A DNA stretch of 64,000 nt, taken from positions 2,544,001-2,608,000 of the forward strand of contig JAQFVV010006199.1 of assembly GCA_028023455.1 (NCBI GenBank), written 5' to 3'. Shown here piece by piece: positions 34,710-46,890 of the stretch. How positions within the stretch are numbered: position 1 is the first letter of the stretch; the number at the start of each line of letters is the position of its first letter. The notes under the pieces were generated by a model that ran no database searches, was not told the origin of the DNA, and was given only the letters and a program-made list of their open reading frames with translations. The DNA comes from Epiperipatus broadwayi. Lineage: Eukaryota; Onychophora; Udeonychophora; Euonychophora; Peripatidae. Position numbers and translations under genes: made by a program.

Positions 34710-36165
34710 TCATTGAAAATCTGGTGATGGCATGTTCAAAGCCCTTGTTTGCTAATTTTGTCATACTCATCTTGACTGTAAATCACTGTGACTCCTCATA
34801 TGTAGGATTTTAAGATCATTTTAAATATACAGAAGAGTGATGGACAGAATGCAAACTGAATCTTATTTAATGATAATTATTTTTTTAATGCGCATATTTC
34901 AAGCTCAGGAAGAATTTACTTAAGAATATGCCAAAAAATTTTAAACTTATATTGAGAAATTAATTTCAATAATACCATCATCACTTTGTAGAAGAAGTTA
35001 AAATATTTTAGATTCTGTGATGTGATTCTGTTCTAAAGGCATTACCTTTAGATATTTGTAGTAAGTTGCTTGTGTTGTCCCATCCATTTAATAATAATAC
35101 TGATTTTTGTGATATGAATATTTATATCCTATGCATTTGGAATATATTTTTCCATATTTCAAATTTTAGGCTGAAATCTTTGAGTAATTAAAAAAAATCC
35201 TATATTTTTATAGATCTTATCTGAATTTTTTATGATTGTTCCATGAATTCTACAGATTCACTTTATTAAAGTTAAAATAATAGAAGTGAGTGGATCATTC
35301 CTTTAGACTGGATTAATCAGTAGGTGTACTTTGGAAGATATGCATAGTAATTCCATTCTTGATTTTCTGTAATATTAAGTTGCTATGACCATGCCTAGTT
35401 TTTGTCCTTCTGAGCCATTGCATTGTTATTCATTGATAGTCAATACTAGTAGTGCTGCAATTAACTACTGTACTGAAATGATATCAGGCAGATGGCTAGT
35501 ATCGTTTTTATGAATGTTCCAAGTTCCATCTCATATTTCTTAAATAGCCAAGAAGTGAATCAGAAAATTTTGTTGCATCAAATTGTCATTTGTTAATCAT
35601 CTAAATTGTAAGATAATAAATTTGATGGATAGTTTGAGCTTATTTTGTTATTTACAAATAATATTATATTAAGTAATATATTTTTATGGATAAAAAATTA
35701 AGAACAAACAAGAGATTATTTATTTAGACAAACTCCTACACTGTAGAAAATAAGTAATGTTATTAAAATATCAGCAAGAATTCTTAGATATGATTCATAA
35801 TCATAATGGAAATTAGGATCTTTTCAGAATACTTCACTTACTGCTTTCTCCATATTAATAGTCTCTGCTTGTTGTTATACATGGCTTTAAAACTTTATTT
35901 ATATATATATAGCTAATTTTAATTAGTATTTTATTTTATTGTCAAGATTCAGTAAATTACAGCAAAAAAGTAAAATATAAAGATGGTGTAATTTTTTTTA
36001 ACAATAATAAATCACATAAATTGATTAATAAAAATTCTGAATTACAAAATTAAAATATGTTGAAAAGGATTGAGAGAAATTTTTTTATTGTAACAATATA
36101 TTCTTTTATTGATATGTGTTGTATATATATATTACTTGTTTTCTTATAGTGGGTTTTTATTTTAG
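34710..36165. other. Intron 2, right end
   Basis: AT-rich; a slightly GC-richer patch at 35330-35530 has no recognisable coding. The acceptor is GTTTTTATTTTAG at 36153-36165. Confidence 0.55.
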
Positions 36166-36276
36166 CCATTTAATGCCACCCGAATTAGTGCATCAGGAAT
36201 AGACACTCGAATTAAAGAACTACAAAAGGAAAATGGGCAAACAAGTGGAAAGGCTGGATTCTGGGAAGAATTTGAA
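36166..36276 (+). CDS. PTPN11: SHP2-type tyrosine phosphatase, exon encoding the SH2-PTP linker
   Basis: Thirty-seven codons in phase 0/0: PFNATRISASGIDTRIKELQ, then KENGQTSGKAGFWEEFE. It corresponds to the linker between the C-SH2 and the phosphatase domain. The P.N.TRI start and the GFWEEFE end, the first helix of the PTP domain, are conserved in SHP2. The middle (ELQKENGQTSGKA) is variable in the family. Acceptor TTATTTTAG, donor GTAAGT. It reads directly into the exon at 50576. Confidence 0.95.
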
Positions 36277-39200
36277 GTAAGTTTGGATTGGAGATCCAAC
36301 AATTTTTTTTTTTAAAGTTATTATTTTTTTTTTTGAATGCTAATAAATAGTACCCCCCGCCAGTACTAAAAAAATTGATAGCTCAAGATTACAGATATTT
36401 TTAACAAAAAGAAATTTAATTGAAGATTATGACAGTAAAAAAATTTGTTAACGCTACAATTTTAAATATTTTAACTCATGAATTCAAAAAAATTGTTAAG
36501 CTGGGTAGTGAGAAATGGCATGTTGTCATCAAAAATGATTAAATTTGACTATTGGCTTAGTTTCTATAGCCTTGTTTTGGCTATTAAATTTATTATTGGC
36601 ACAGGACTTAACATAAATAAATATATTACAAAGATTATTGTACCAGAAACAAAATTAAATGAAGGAATATTACCAGTTTGTATTTACAAAAATAATAAGT
36701 ACCGACTTTGAATTTATATTTTTGTTTATAAATTTTTCAGCTTTGGCTAATTACCATTTCAAAAAATTAATTATAAAAAAAAAAAACAAAGAAATCTTAA
36801 AATTTTGGATTCTAGATAATAGTTAATTTTATTATATTGTCTTGAAATTTATACTATTATTTTTATATTTATCAGCAGTAATAATTTTAAAATTATAACA
36901 TTTAAATTAGTTTGAAAAAATATTTTTATTTATATGTGCATTTTTCTGTTTTTAAATCATTATTTAAATTGCAATGTATGTTTTATTTTCATAGTTTCTT
37001 TTTTAGACTATAATTTAAAAATAGAATAAAAAACAATGAAGGCTGATATATATACTGAACATTGTCTTTGCATGTTAAAAATTTGTTGTCATTGTTTATT
37101 CTTATTTTTTAAAAAAGTACTAGATTCTAACAAAATTACAGTAGTTTATGCGCTTAGTTTTATATAAATTTACCTAGTTAATAAAAATATTCTTTATTAG
37201 ACTAGACAGGAAAAGAAAAATCTTAATTCTGTTTTTATTCTTTTAAAAAAATAAGACAGCTAGCACAAGGAAACAAAAAAAAAGATATTAATTATTTTAT
37301 CATTTATTCAAACTAGAATTAATATATGTTAAAATAATTTTATAAGAAAAGTTAAGAAGTATCATTTCAGCTTATAAAATTGAGGAGAAGATGGGAGGAT
37401 TATCCTATATTAATCAAAACTTTTTAGGATTTTGTGAAATTAGAAAGAAAGATTAAAAAACAATTGACTTGAAAAGTGGATATGTATTTTCTAGTAAGAG
37501 CACAAATATCGGAAATCATATGATTCTTTTGGCTTACATTTAAAACCTGAATAGATAAAACTATTCTAGAAGCATCTATGTGAACACATCATAGATTAAC
37601 TAATGTTTTCTTAAATAACTATAATAGGGTATTGAAAAACACATTATTCATGTTAGTAGAAATATTTGAAGCACAAATAAAATGGGAATAACAATTGAAT
37701 AACTAATTTTGCTATTGTGTAATTTTGCAATAAATAAATAAATCTCCGTGGAGATGAAAGCTGGCTCTATAAATATGATATAGTTATTAATAGTTGTTTA
37801 TTTCAATCTTATTTTGATTGATTATTTATTTAAGTATTTGTGACAACATTATGGACAAATAAATTGTATTGAATATTTAACCATTATAGTATTTGCAATA
37901 TATTTGTCTTGAATAACAAATACAGGCAATTCAAGGTTTGTGTTCTAATATGAATACATTTTATTTTGAAGAAGTTAGGGATTTCTGTAGTATGAACAAG
38001 TTCTTTAAACAAACTAAGCAACTTTTTTTATTATTGTCATGGAAACTTTTAATAATAGAACTGTAAAATGTTCAGAAAGTGAGAGTGTAGTGGATAAATT
38101 TAGATATGGATACAGAAACAAAAAGAGTCTATGTATAATTTTAGAAAAATGTGAAGGATGAATGGACATGGAAACATCCAAAAGAAAATAAAGCAGAAGT
38201 GAATTAATATTTTGACTAACAGATGCAGGAAAAATGATCATCAATTTGAGATGTAAGGTAATAAAAATTAGAGGAAAACTTTAGAGATAGCTATAATAGT
38301 TGATATCTAATCTTCCATAATCATCTATGAATTTAAGTTATAAACTGCAACGACTTTCAAAATATTAAAAAACTTAAAATAGCTCAATATGAATGAGATC
38401 ATTAAGCAATAGATAATTTATTGAAAACAGCTCAGCAGAAACTTATCTTGAAACAATTAACATATACAAGAGAGAAGACATAAAATACCCATTTAGAAGA
38501 ATTGAATGTGTATAATTTTTGGAAAATGATATTTAAAATGCTAGTGATGGTACAAGAAAATGTAAATTCAAAATGACAAAGAATTCTATATGAGAGATTA
38601 AAAGTTTCAAAAATATAAAATATCTTCTTGATATTGAAATTTTTTTCAGTAATAAAAAGAAAATCTGATACAAGAGGTGACTTCATAAAATATGTGGAAA
38701 AATTTTGCAAGGAATTATATTGTAATAATGAAACAGTAAAATAAAATAGTTCATTCAGTAAGCAACATTTTTAAAAATGCCACATATTTTTATTGAAGAG
38801 ATAACACAGAAAATTAAATCTATCAAGAACAGAAAAGCTCGTTGATGTTTAAAAAATGATAAAATTAAGATGCCAGTATTAAGAATTACTATATTATATA
38901 TATCTTCTTCTGTCAATTGTACGTAAGATGTTTATTTGGATAATTACAATTTATCTATAGGAAACTCCCCAAAAATCTGAATTTAATATCCAAATATTAA
39001 GGAGATATATAAGAAACGGATGAATGTGAATTGCATTTTGAATTGGGTTAGCAGAGTACAAAATATATTTGTTATACAAGCATTTCTGCTGTAATTAAAG
39101 ATTTGAATATTGTTTCATATATCATTATTTTAAAATTCTTTAGAATATTTTATTAAAATATGACAGCAGTGGTCAATTTATTTAATATCACTATGAAAAT

Positions 39201-40281
39201 TGATATTGATAAAAAAGTATGATGAAGTGATTTCGTATCTTTAAAAAAAAAGAATATCACTTTTATTGATAGATTAAAATGGGAAATAAAATGAAAATGG
39301 AGATTGCTGTGTATTCGAAATGCAATCATTCCAAATACCAACAAACAAAATAGTACATAATAATAATAGCGAACAGTCTGCTACACTCGCAACATAAATA
39401 TCTCTATAATTCCCTGTCGTTCATTTCCCAGATGAATTTTAAGACTGGCTGCTTTCAAGATGGGTTTCCATTGGTCGCGGTTTCCCAAACGCTTTGGTCC
39501 CAATCCAATTTAGCTGCACACGAACACGTCTATCTTTGTTGTAGAGCATAGCGACAGTCACTTTGAGCTTCTTTTAGCTGAAATTACTTCCATCTCTCAG
39601 CAACAGTCCTCTTGGTAACTTCACTGAAAATCCGCTGGAAAATCAACTCTGTCTAGCTGCTATCCAGATGGTTTCCTCCGGCCCCGGTTCCCAAACTCTT
39701 TGGGTCTATTCAGCTATTGCCCATGAACACATTTTCATTGAGAGCACTACACATTAACTGAAGCTACTGCCACTTACATATCTCTGCAAAATGAACTGGA
39801 AAATGAATGATGCACTTTGTTGCTTACTCTATTTATAGTTTTTAATTACTCTCACAATTAATTGTTTTTTTCCGTAATATTTTTAGATCTATAACTAATT
39901 ATTTGCACCTTAGGAATTCCTTTCCATATAAGGAAATTTAATCTCTTATTAAGAAATATTTGTAATCAGCAATTATTTCTTGGAATTTATCAATCGCAAT
40001 TAACGTAAATTATTTAATTAAATTTACTGCTTATCAGTTCGCGATCTAAATATATTTTTCTAATATTTTCTACTTTTTCTGGAGTGCACCAACTTATACT
40101 AATGTAAATATATTTTTATAAAATACAACAGAGATTACTTAAGCTATCTGGATTTAAAAAAAGATATTTTCACAAAGGAAATATTAATGAGAGTTGTCAG
40201 AAAAAATAGTAAATAAGATTAAATATAAATATTAAAAAGCATAAAGAACTGATCATTGATTTTTCAGAAATGAAAAAATAA
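36277..40281. other. Intron 3, left part
   Basis: AT-rich, no exon. A short open stretch at 36478-36711 on the + strand shows no recognisable domain. A GC-richer patch at 39380-39830 is described separately. Confidence 0.55.
39380..39830. repeat. GC-richer patch with two related units of about 210 bp
   Basis: Two diverged copies share AGATGGGTTTCC...GGTTTCCCAAAC.CTTTGG (from about 39457) and AGATGGTTTCC...CGGTTCCCAAACTCTTTGGG (from about 39667). Each is followed by an ACACGTCTATCTTTGTTG / ACACATTTTCATTGAGAG block. There is no ORF and the origin is unknown; it could be a decayed LTR or a DNA element. Confidence 0.5.
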
Positions 40282-40540
40282 ACATCACATGATCACCATT
40301 TCTTATGCTTGCTTATAATTGTTATTAAAACAGGCAAAACTCTCCATACAGTATTGCCACTCAGTGCAAGCCAGAGTAGTCAATGGATGCCAGAAGGCTT
40401 GTGCATAAAATCCCCATCTAGTGCCTACTCATCCAATATCCCCAGACTTGTGATTTTATGCACAAGCCTTCTGGCATCCATTGATTATTCTGGCTTGCAC
40501 TGAATGGCAATATTATATGGAGAGTTTTGTCTGTTTTAAA
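40282..40540. mobile_element. Ribozyme-family repeat T3, head-to-head palindrome
   Basis: The left arm 40326-40409 (AAAACAGGCAAAACTCTCCA..., ending GCATAAAATC) and the right arm 40452-40537 are reverse complements with few mismatches, separated by about 42 bp. Flank 40282-40325 (ATCACATGATCACCATTTCT...) continues the left arm. The same sequence forms the part downstream of the hammerhead in the repeat at 46283-46890, so T3 is that family without the ribozyme. The left copy, read on the reverse strand, starts with TGGGGATATTGG at about 40450. Confidence 0.75.
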
Positions 40541-41365
40541 TAAAAAAATATAATGATAGAAATGATTTAGAAGAAATTACTAATTGTCAATATCTTGATT
40601 AAATTGTTAACATAAATGATAATATAATTAATGAAATTAACAACAGAATTATATTTAGTGGAAATTTTTTTGTAGAAATAATTTAATATGTAAAGGAAAT
40701 TTGTCTATATGCATAATACTGACATTTTTGAGAATCTTTAGAATGGGTTGGATACATAGCTAAGATAAATTTCAGTAAATAGATGTTTTAAATTAAATCC
40801 TTTTGACAAACCACATATAAGATGACTGAACAAGATGAGTTTGCTGATGTAATTTAGAGATTAGTAAATTGTTGAAATGATGATATATCTAAGTTGCACT
40901 GAAAGAGAATTATTGCTTTAAAATGACATAAAGATGTTACAAATGATGTATTTATTGGCAAATTTATTTTATGAAATCTTTTGGCCAAATTTTTTTTTTT
41001 TTTTAGTTTTCTTTTATCTATGATGTAATGGGCTTTTATTACAATTGGCATCTTTTATGAATTATTGTTTGCAACCTGCTGAGTACCGTGGGAGTATATG
41101 CACACCAGCTGGGTGCAATTAAATAAACAAACAACACTAATAAAATGGATGTGAATTTATTATACTCATAATAAAATATATGTATAAGTAAACAAACTAA
41201 TAATTAATTTTTAAGGAGGCAGTCTCTAACAAAGACATCTTTTGTAGTGTATATATTTCTTCCATATACACATTATTTGATAATAACAAATTCTATATCT
41301 GATTTTCTAAATTTTTGCACTCATGCTTACTCTATCTGCTGGTATCTTTTTAGTGTGTGAGTTCT

Positions 41366-41398
<33 letters not shown>

Positions 41399-41560
41399 GC
41401 TAATTTGCATAAATAATTTATATTCAGTCCATGCTAATTTCTTATAAATTTTGCTAGAGTCAATAATAGAATAATTATATATGTTGTGCAGTACTGTAAT
41501 TATTTCCCACAATGAAACTTTATTTACATTAACAATATTATATATACATATATATTCTCA

Positions 41561-41953
41561 CACTTATTATTTATAACACTATACACATTTCAATTTCTTC
41601 CCTTATTCTAGAAAATTAATTTTTATTTCACAAAAAATAATCCTGCACAACCATTTTGAGGATATAACAAGAATGAATAGAAAATGGAAAAAGTATTTAG
41701 ACATAAAGCATAAAGAAAAAGGTCTAAAATTATAATGAATTATAAACCACATATGTATCCACATGCTTATTATTTGTAACAATATACACATTTCAATTCC
41801 TCTCCTTATTCTAGAAAATTAACTTTTATTTCACAAAAAATAATTCTGCACAATCATTTTGAGGTTATAACAAGAATGAATTGGAAATGGAAAGAGTATT
41901 TAGGCATAAAGGATAAAGAAAATGGTCTAAAATCATAATGAATTATAAACCAA
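41561..41953. repeat. Tandem duplication, about 195 bp, two copies
   Basis: 41561-41757 and 41758-41953 both run CACATTTCAATTYCTYYCCTTATTCTAGAAAATTAA, CACAAAAAATAATYCTGCAC, GGTCTAAAAT and ATAATGAATTATAAACCA, with scattered substitutions. Confidence 0.85.
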
Positions 41954-42210
41954 GTAGAAAAATAAAAGAGATAGGCTTAGAAGTTAATGGGATAATGTGA
42001 TTTGGGACCAACACAAATGAATTGCTACCTAATTCATAAAATAAAATATCTATTCTTAATAAATGGAACAAAATATGGTTTGCCAAAGTCTTAATAATTT
42101 TTCCATGGATATTTTCTGTTGTTTTTGTTAACACAGGGTAATTATGGTTCCTTATTATAATTAGTGCATATTATAATTATTTTTAAATCAAGTTATCTTG
42201 TTTTTTGTAA

Positions 42211-42960
42211 TAGTCATTAGAGAATCACCTCCATACATATGTGCTGTATGAATTTATAATGCTTGAGGAATACTCTCATTTTCTAAACATAAGATAAAGT
42301 CTTTGAAGAGATAAGATGAATCCACCCTATTTTTTTTATCTAAACGTATATATAGGCAAATCTTAAGCATTTAGAAACGAGAGCACAAGTGTCTTAATTA
42401 ATCACTTTTAATTCCATGCATTATATATTAATAAATGACATTTGCAAAATTTATTTAGTGCTGTGTTTTTATTTATAACAATCATTAGGGAATTATCCTC
42501 CTACATATGTGCTGTGTGAATTTATAACGCTTGAGGAATATTCTCATTTTCTAAATACAAGATAAAGTATTTGAAAAGATAAGATGAATCTATCCTATCT
42601 TTTTTATCTAAACATATATGTATAGGCGAATCTTAAGCATTTAGAAATGAGAGCATGAAAGTCTTAATCACTTTTAATTCCATTCACTATATATATTTAA
42701 TATCTAATACTGACATCCATTAAATCGTAAAAATTTTGTAAACGTCATTTATTAATATATAGTGAATGGGATTAAAAGTGATTAATTAAGACTTTTATGC
42801 TCTCTTTTCTAAATCTCTTAAGATTTGTCTATACATTTAAAGAAAAAAGAGAAGATGACTTCATCAACTTTTCAAAGACTTTATCTTGGGTTTAGAAAAT
42901 GAGATATTCATCAAGCATTATAAATTCATACAGCACATATGTGGTAGGCTGATTCCCAAA
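42211..42960. repeat. Three copies of a 230-bp repeat, two direct and one inverted
   Basis: Direct copies lie at about 42211-42440 and 42481-42700. The inverted copy is at about 42740-42955. Shared landmarks are ACATATGTGCTGTRTGAATTTATAA, GCTTGAGGAATA, CATTTTCTAAA, AAGATAAAGT, TCTTAAGCATTTAGAAA and TTAATCACTTTTAATTCCAT. No ORF. The middle and inverted copies can form a large foldback. Confidence 0.85.
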
Positions 42961-44659
42961 TAATTTACAAATAAAAACATGGTGCTAGATAAATGGATAA
43001 CTTGCTATTAACTTACAGAATTAGAATTAAGACAGTATTAATAGCTTCTAAATCAATATACTTATTATTTTGGTATATTCTAATTGATTTTCATTTTTCT
43101 TATATTATTTTTTTGATCAGCCTAATTTATAATGAAATAATGATGATTCAAATTTTTTGTATTCAGTAAATTTAATTTAATGAAATTATTTTTCTTCAAA
43201 AATAAATAATAGTATAATTGTAATAAAATTTAATAATTTATAAAAGTCAAAATTTACAGAATTTAAAATTTTCTCTTTTTAAAAATATCCATTATTATAT
43301 TGATATATATTTATATTTTTTTAGAATCTTGTTTAATAAAATTTGATAAAAATTGTACAATTAGCTTTACTTCAAACTATCTAGGATTAGGTGTGCTGCT
43401 TTCAAAAATATCTTGACTATCACATTTTAAAGTGCAATGATGATTAGACAATAAGTGATAACATAAATAATTTGTGAAATTTGTCCAAGATAAATACTAC
43501 TGATATTGAAGTAATTTAAAATGAAGAATAAAAAATTACAACTGATTCTATAAATTCTTAAGTAAATAGACTTTTACTTGCTCTACTGAAGTTGTTATTA
43601 GCTCTGAAATAATTAGATATACTGGAAGTCTTTTTGACTCTGTAATAGAGCAATGATCAAATTCTGGAACTTGTGTAAGTAATAATAATAAACAGCTATT
43701 CAAAAATGAGTATGGCCATTTTTTGAAAGAAGAGAAATAGAGGGGAGAGAAAAAAACTACTCAAAAATGAATTTTGCAGCTATTATACCAACTAATCTGT
43801 GAACAATAAATATATCCACATACAGAATATGCTGATCTTTTCTGTTTACTTATATTTTATAATATTCTCTTTTAGTTTCCTCAGCAGAAAACTTTGCTTT
43901 CTGAAATACTTAAACATCATGTCTATTCTCTGCCATATCTTCCCAATGGAAACAATTGATATTGCAGTTTTTTAGAATATCTTTGAGAAAATGCGTATTA
44001 TATAGACAGGGTCTACCTCTTCTATGAAACACATATTCAAATTCACCATAAAATATTATTTTAGGAAATCTTCCATTATTTATTCGTTTTACATATCCAA
44101 TCCACTGAAGGTGTGATTTTACATTAGTGGATTCTAATAGTATCATATCTTGCAAATTGAAGAATATATTGATCTGTTTTATGATCTTGCCATTGTATTT
44201 TTTAAATTTTACGTAATGCCCTTAAATGCAACTTTCCTAATGCCTTTATAATGCGATGATAGGGTGTCCAAATTTCATATCTTCATAATAAATTAGATAA
44301 AATAACAGCTTTGTATATAGCTACTTTTATTATAATAATTATTTCCTTATGTTGAAATACTCTTAACCTATTAAATCAGCAAAAGCACATTGGAGTCTTT
44401 TTGATCTCAACATCTAAGTCCACCTTTCTATTTTTGAAACCACCAAGGTATTTTAACTGGTTTGTATTTTCAAATTGGTAAAACCATCCAAGCTGAAAAT
44501 AATTACTGAGGATTTATCTTCTGTCACTGGTTGATAAAGAACTTAAAAGTTTTTTCAACTTTCAAGTGCTTGGACACTATCATAAGAAAAGTTTATCATA
44601 AATGCATTTTGAATCAAGCTTTGTCGTTTTGAGGACTACTTATGGCCTCATATTCATAG

Positions 44660-45980
44660 CAATGAGATTTATGTGGTTGGGTGCATTATTGTATGTGTGT
44701 GTGTGAAAAGGTTATTCAAATATATTCAAATTATCTGACCCATTTTTTGAAAGGGAGATGCAAGATGCCTTTTTATTTTTGGAATTGAAATTGTTAGCTA
44801 TATGCCAAGCTTCATTGATTTTGTGCTTGACATCATTTCTCTTGATGCAAGCAATATTGGCAATTGTGAGCTTGTATGTGTGACTCATTACCATTTGGTG
44901 ATCCAGAAAAGTAGACTTGTGTTCCGGATTGTTTGTAATTCTTTTGTAGAGATATTTGTGTTGTGGAAGCCTTGCAGCCAGGCTGGTGCATGATTCACCA
45001 TAGTAAATAGCTTTGCTTCCAGCTTGGGGCATGCTATCTGGTATACAGTGTGAAGAGTTTGTTCAATAGAGAGTTTATCTTTTGAATTGTTTAAGAGTCT
45101 GTATATTGTTGGTGGAGTATGAAAACATATTCAATGGAACTGTGAGCAGATTTTGATTAGATTTTTGGCTATACGTGGAATGTATGGGAGCAGTGTTCAT
45201 GGCTTATCTTTTGGAGTATTTGTTCTCATTTTGTTAAAGAACTTGTTCACTATCCTTGTGAGAGCTCTATATTTGAATCCAACACCACATAATTCGTTTA
45301 GATATTTCTCAATATTGGCCTTACGAGCAGCTTCATGCTTTCATAAATGGTGGTTCCTGTAAAGAAATAAAGATAAGCTGGCATATTTGCATGTCTCTGG
45401 AGAAATGAATTCAGGATGCATGCATCCTTTTATTTTTTCTATAGGCTTAATAAACATTTTGTAATTTAAGTGCAGCTTATTCCTCTGAATTTGTATGTTG
45501 GGATATCTTTTAGCTCCTTTTGCTGATCTTCCTATTCAATTGTCCAAGTTAGCATCACTTTAGTCTTGTTGATTAGAGCTCTGGTGCACCTAAGAATAAA
45601 TTGTCAATGTATTAGCTGCGGATATTCTCGAGGTTTATAGGAAGAGTCTGTTTTTCGATGCTATTGAGGTATATGCTCCAGATATCCTGCTTATGGGTAA
45701 ATCCATTATCCATCCGTCTTCCATGTTGTAATAATGTCCATTAAAGAGGGCAACAATGACAATCTATTTTGAAATTTGTTCACTTCTGTGAGTAGTTGAA
45801 TTTAATGAATTCAGATTTTGAAATATCGAGGGAAGCTGTTTTATGTAGGGCTCGTAATCACATTTGTGTTTTTGATTTTGTTTATGAATTTGAAAGATGA
45901 TTTGATGTCATGTTTATTGGTGAGCCATTCATTTACCATTTTGATGGTATTATAATAATATGCTTTGTCCGAGATCTTTA
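44660..45980 (-). mobile_element. Penelope-like element fragment nested in the LINE
   Basis: On the reverse strand it begins near 45960 (NTIKMVNEWLTNKHDIKSSF). The RT region follows at about 45750-45600 (DIWSIYLNSIEKQTLPINLE, then YIDNLFL, a damaged YVDD box). It ends in a GIY-YIG domain at 45032-44712 (KAIYYGESCTSLAARLPQHK, then a LDHQMVMSHTYKL and NEAWHI segment). It splits the LINE exactly between its YADD box and the following KTEVLYQP-like region at about 44570, so it inserted later. It is 5'-truncated. Its sequence differs from the Penelope-like element at 23-27 kb, so two families are present. Confidence 0.75.
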
Positions 45981-46282
45981 ATTCAAAAGCATCTGGAAAT
46001 CATTATTTGAATTAGCAAAAATAGCATAATCATCAGCATACTGTAAATCCAGAATCCAAGAGGATGAAATTCTTGTATTTGATTTCAACCAATTCACATG
46101 AAAATTCCCATCACGAAACCTCTTGATCTCTTGGTGATTAATCCACCTATAACAATTCCAAAGATCATTGTCATAAAAATTGAAAACAGTGTTGAAGCAA
46201 ATATAAATCTTTTTTTAAACCAGTTTTTATTTCAAGTGTCAGATTTTCTATCTGTAGTAATAATACTGTCTGTTGTTCCTTT

Positions 46283-46890
46283 AAAACAGGCAAAACTCTG
46301 CATATAATAGTGCTACTCATTGCAAGCCAGAGTAATCCATGGATGTACTGAGTGGCACTACTGTATGTAGAGTTTTGCCTGTTTTAATAAGCTATGAGCA
46401 AGCATAAGTAGTGGTGATCATGTGATGTTTAGTGGCTTAATATCAATCCTGCCTAATAGCATAGTAGTGGCTATGGTTATTAAAGAACCAAAGACACCAA
46501 AATGTATGGGTACTGAACTGTGTTCAGACCTATACGACTATATAAGCTAATGAGCTTGGATTGAAAATGTTATTGTGTTTTCAATTTTATTCTCATAGTT
46601 TTGTAGTTAAGCAGAGATAAAAGACGGTTACTGGAGGGTTGCATTAATTCCTAAGATCTAGGTGCAATGCTCTCAGATCTAAGGTTCCTCACTGACGAGA
46701 GCCACAAGCTAGAAACTTGTCTGGGGATATTGGATGAGTAGGCACTAGATAGGGATTTTATACACAAGCCTTTTGGCATCCGCTGATTACTCTGGCTTCC
46801 ACTGAGTGGCACTTCTGTATGGAGAGTTTTGCCTGTTTTAATAGTTATGAGCAAGCATAAGAAGTGGTGGTCGTGATGCTTACTGGTTTA
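46283..46890 (+). mobile_element. Tandem ribozyme repeat T2 (retrozyme-like), nested in the LINE
   Basis: Two partial monomers in direct tandem. The block GAGTGGCACT...AGAGTTTTGCCTGTTTTAATA...GAGCAAGCATAAG...GTGGTG occurs at 46350-46430 and again at 46804-46875, an offset of about 454 bp. Between them is the upstream part of a monomer with a hairpin CTGAACTGTGTTCAG near 46514 and the hammerhead at 46675-46740. The first copy also forms a compact palindrome, 46286-46395 (AAAACAGGCAAAACTCTGCA... against AGAGTTTTGCCTGTTTTA). There is no ORF. The layout of tandem units of some hundreds of bases, each carrying a hammerhead, matches described animal retrozymes and Penelope LTR-like repeats. Confidence 0.75.
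46675..46740 (+). ncRNA. Type I hammerhead ribozyme candidate (T2)
   Basis: Core CTGACGA at 46692-46698 (CUGANGA allows C at position 7), stem II AGC/GCT with a non-paired closing G-A, GAAA at 46712-46715, stem III AC-TT-GT, and GUC with cleavage after C 46721. Stem I pairs TCCTCA (46686-46691) with TGGGGA (46722-46727). After an internal loop it continues ATCTAA (46677-46682) against TTGGAT (46730-46735). All invariant bases are present. Stem II is weak, so activity may be low. Confidence 0.82.

Noticed and set aside
38014-38750. Possible retroelement protein on the + strand (KYPFRRIECV-like words)
   Set aside because: Fragments are too short and stops too dense to assign to a family.
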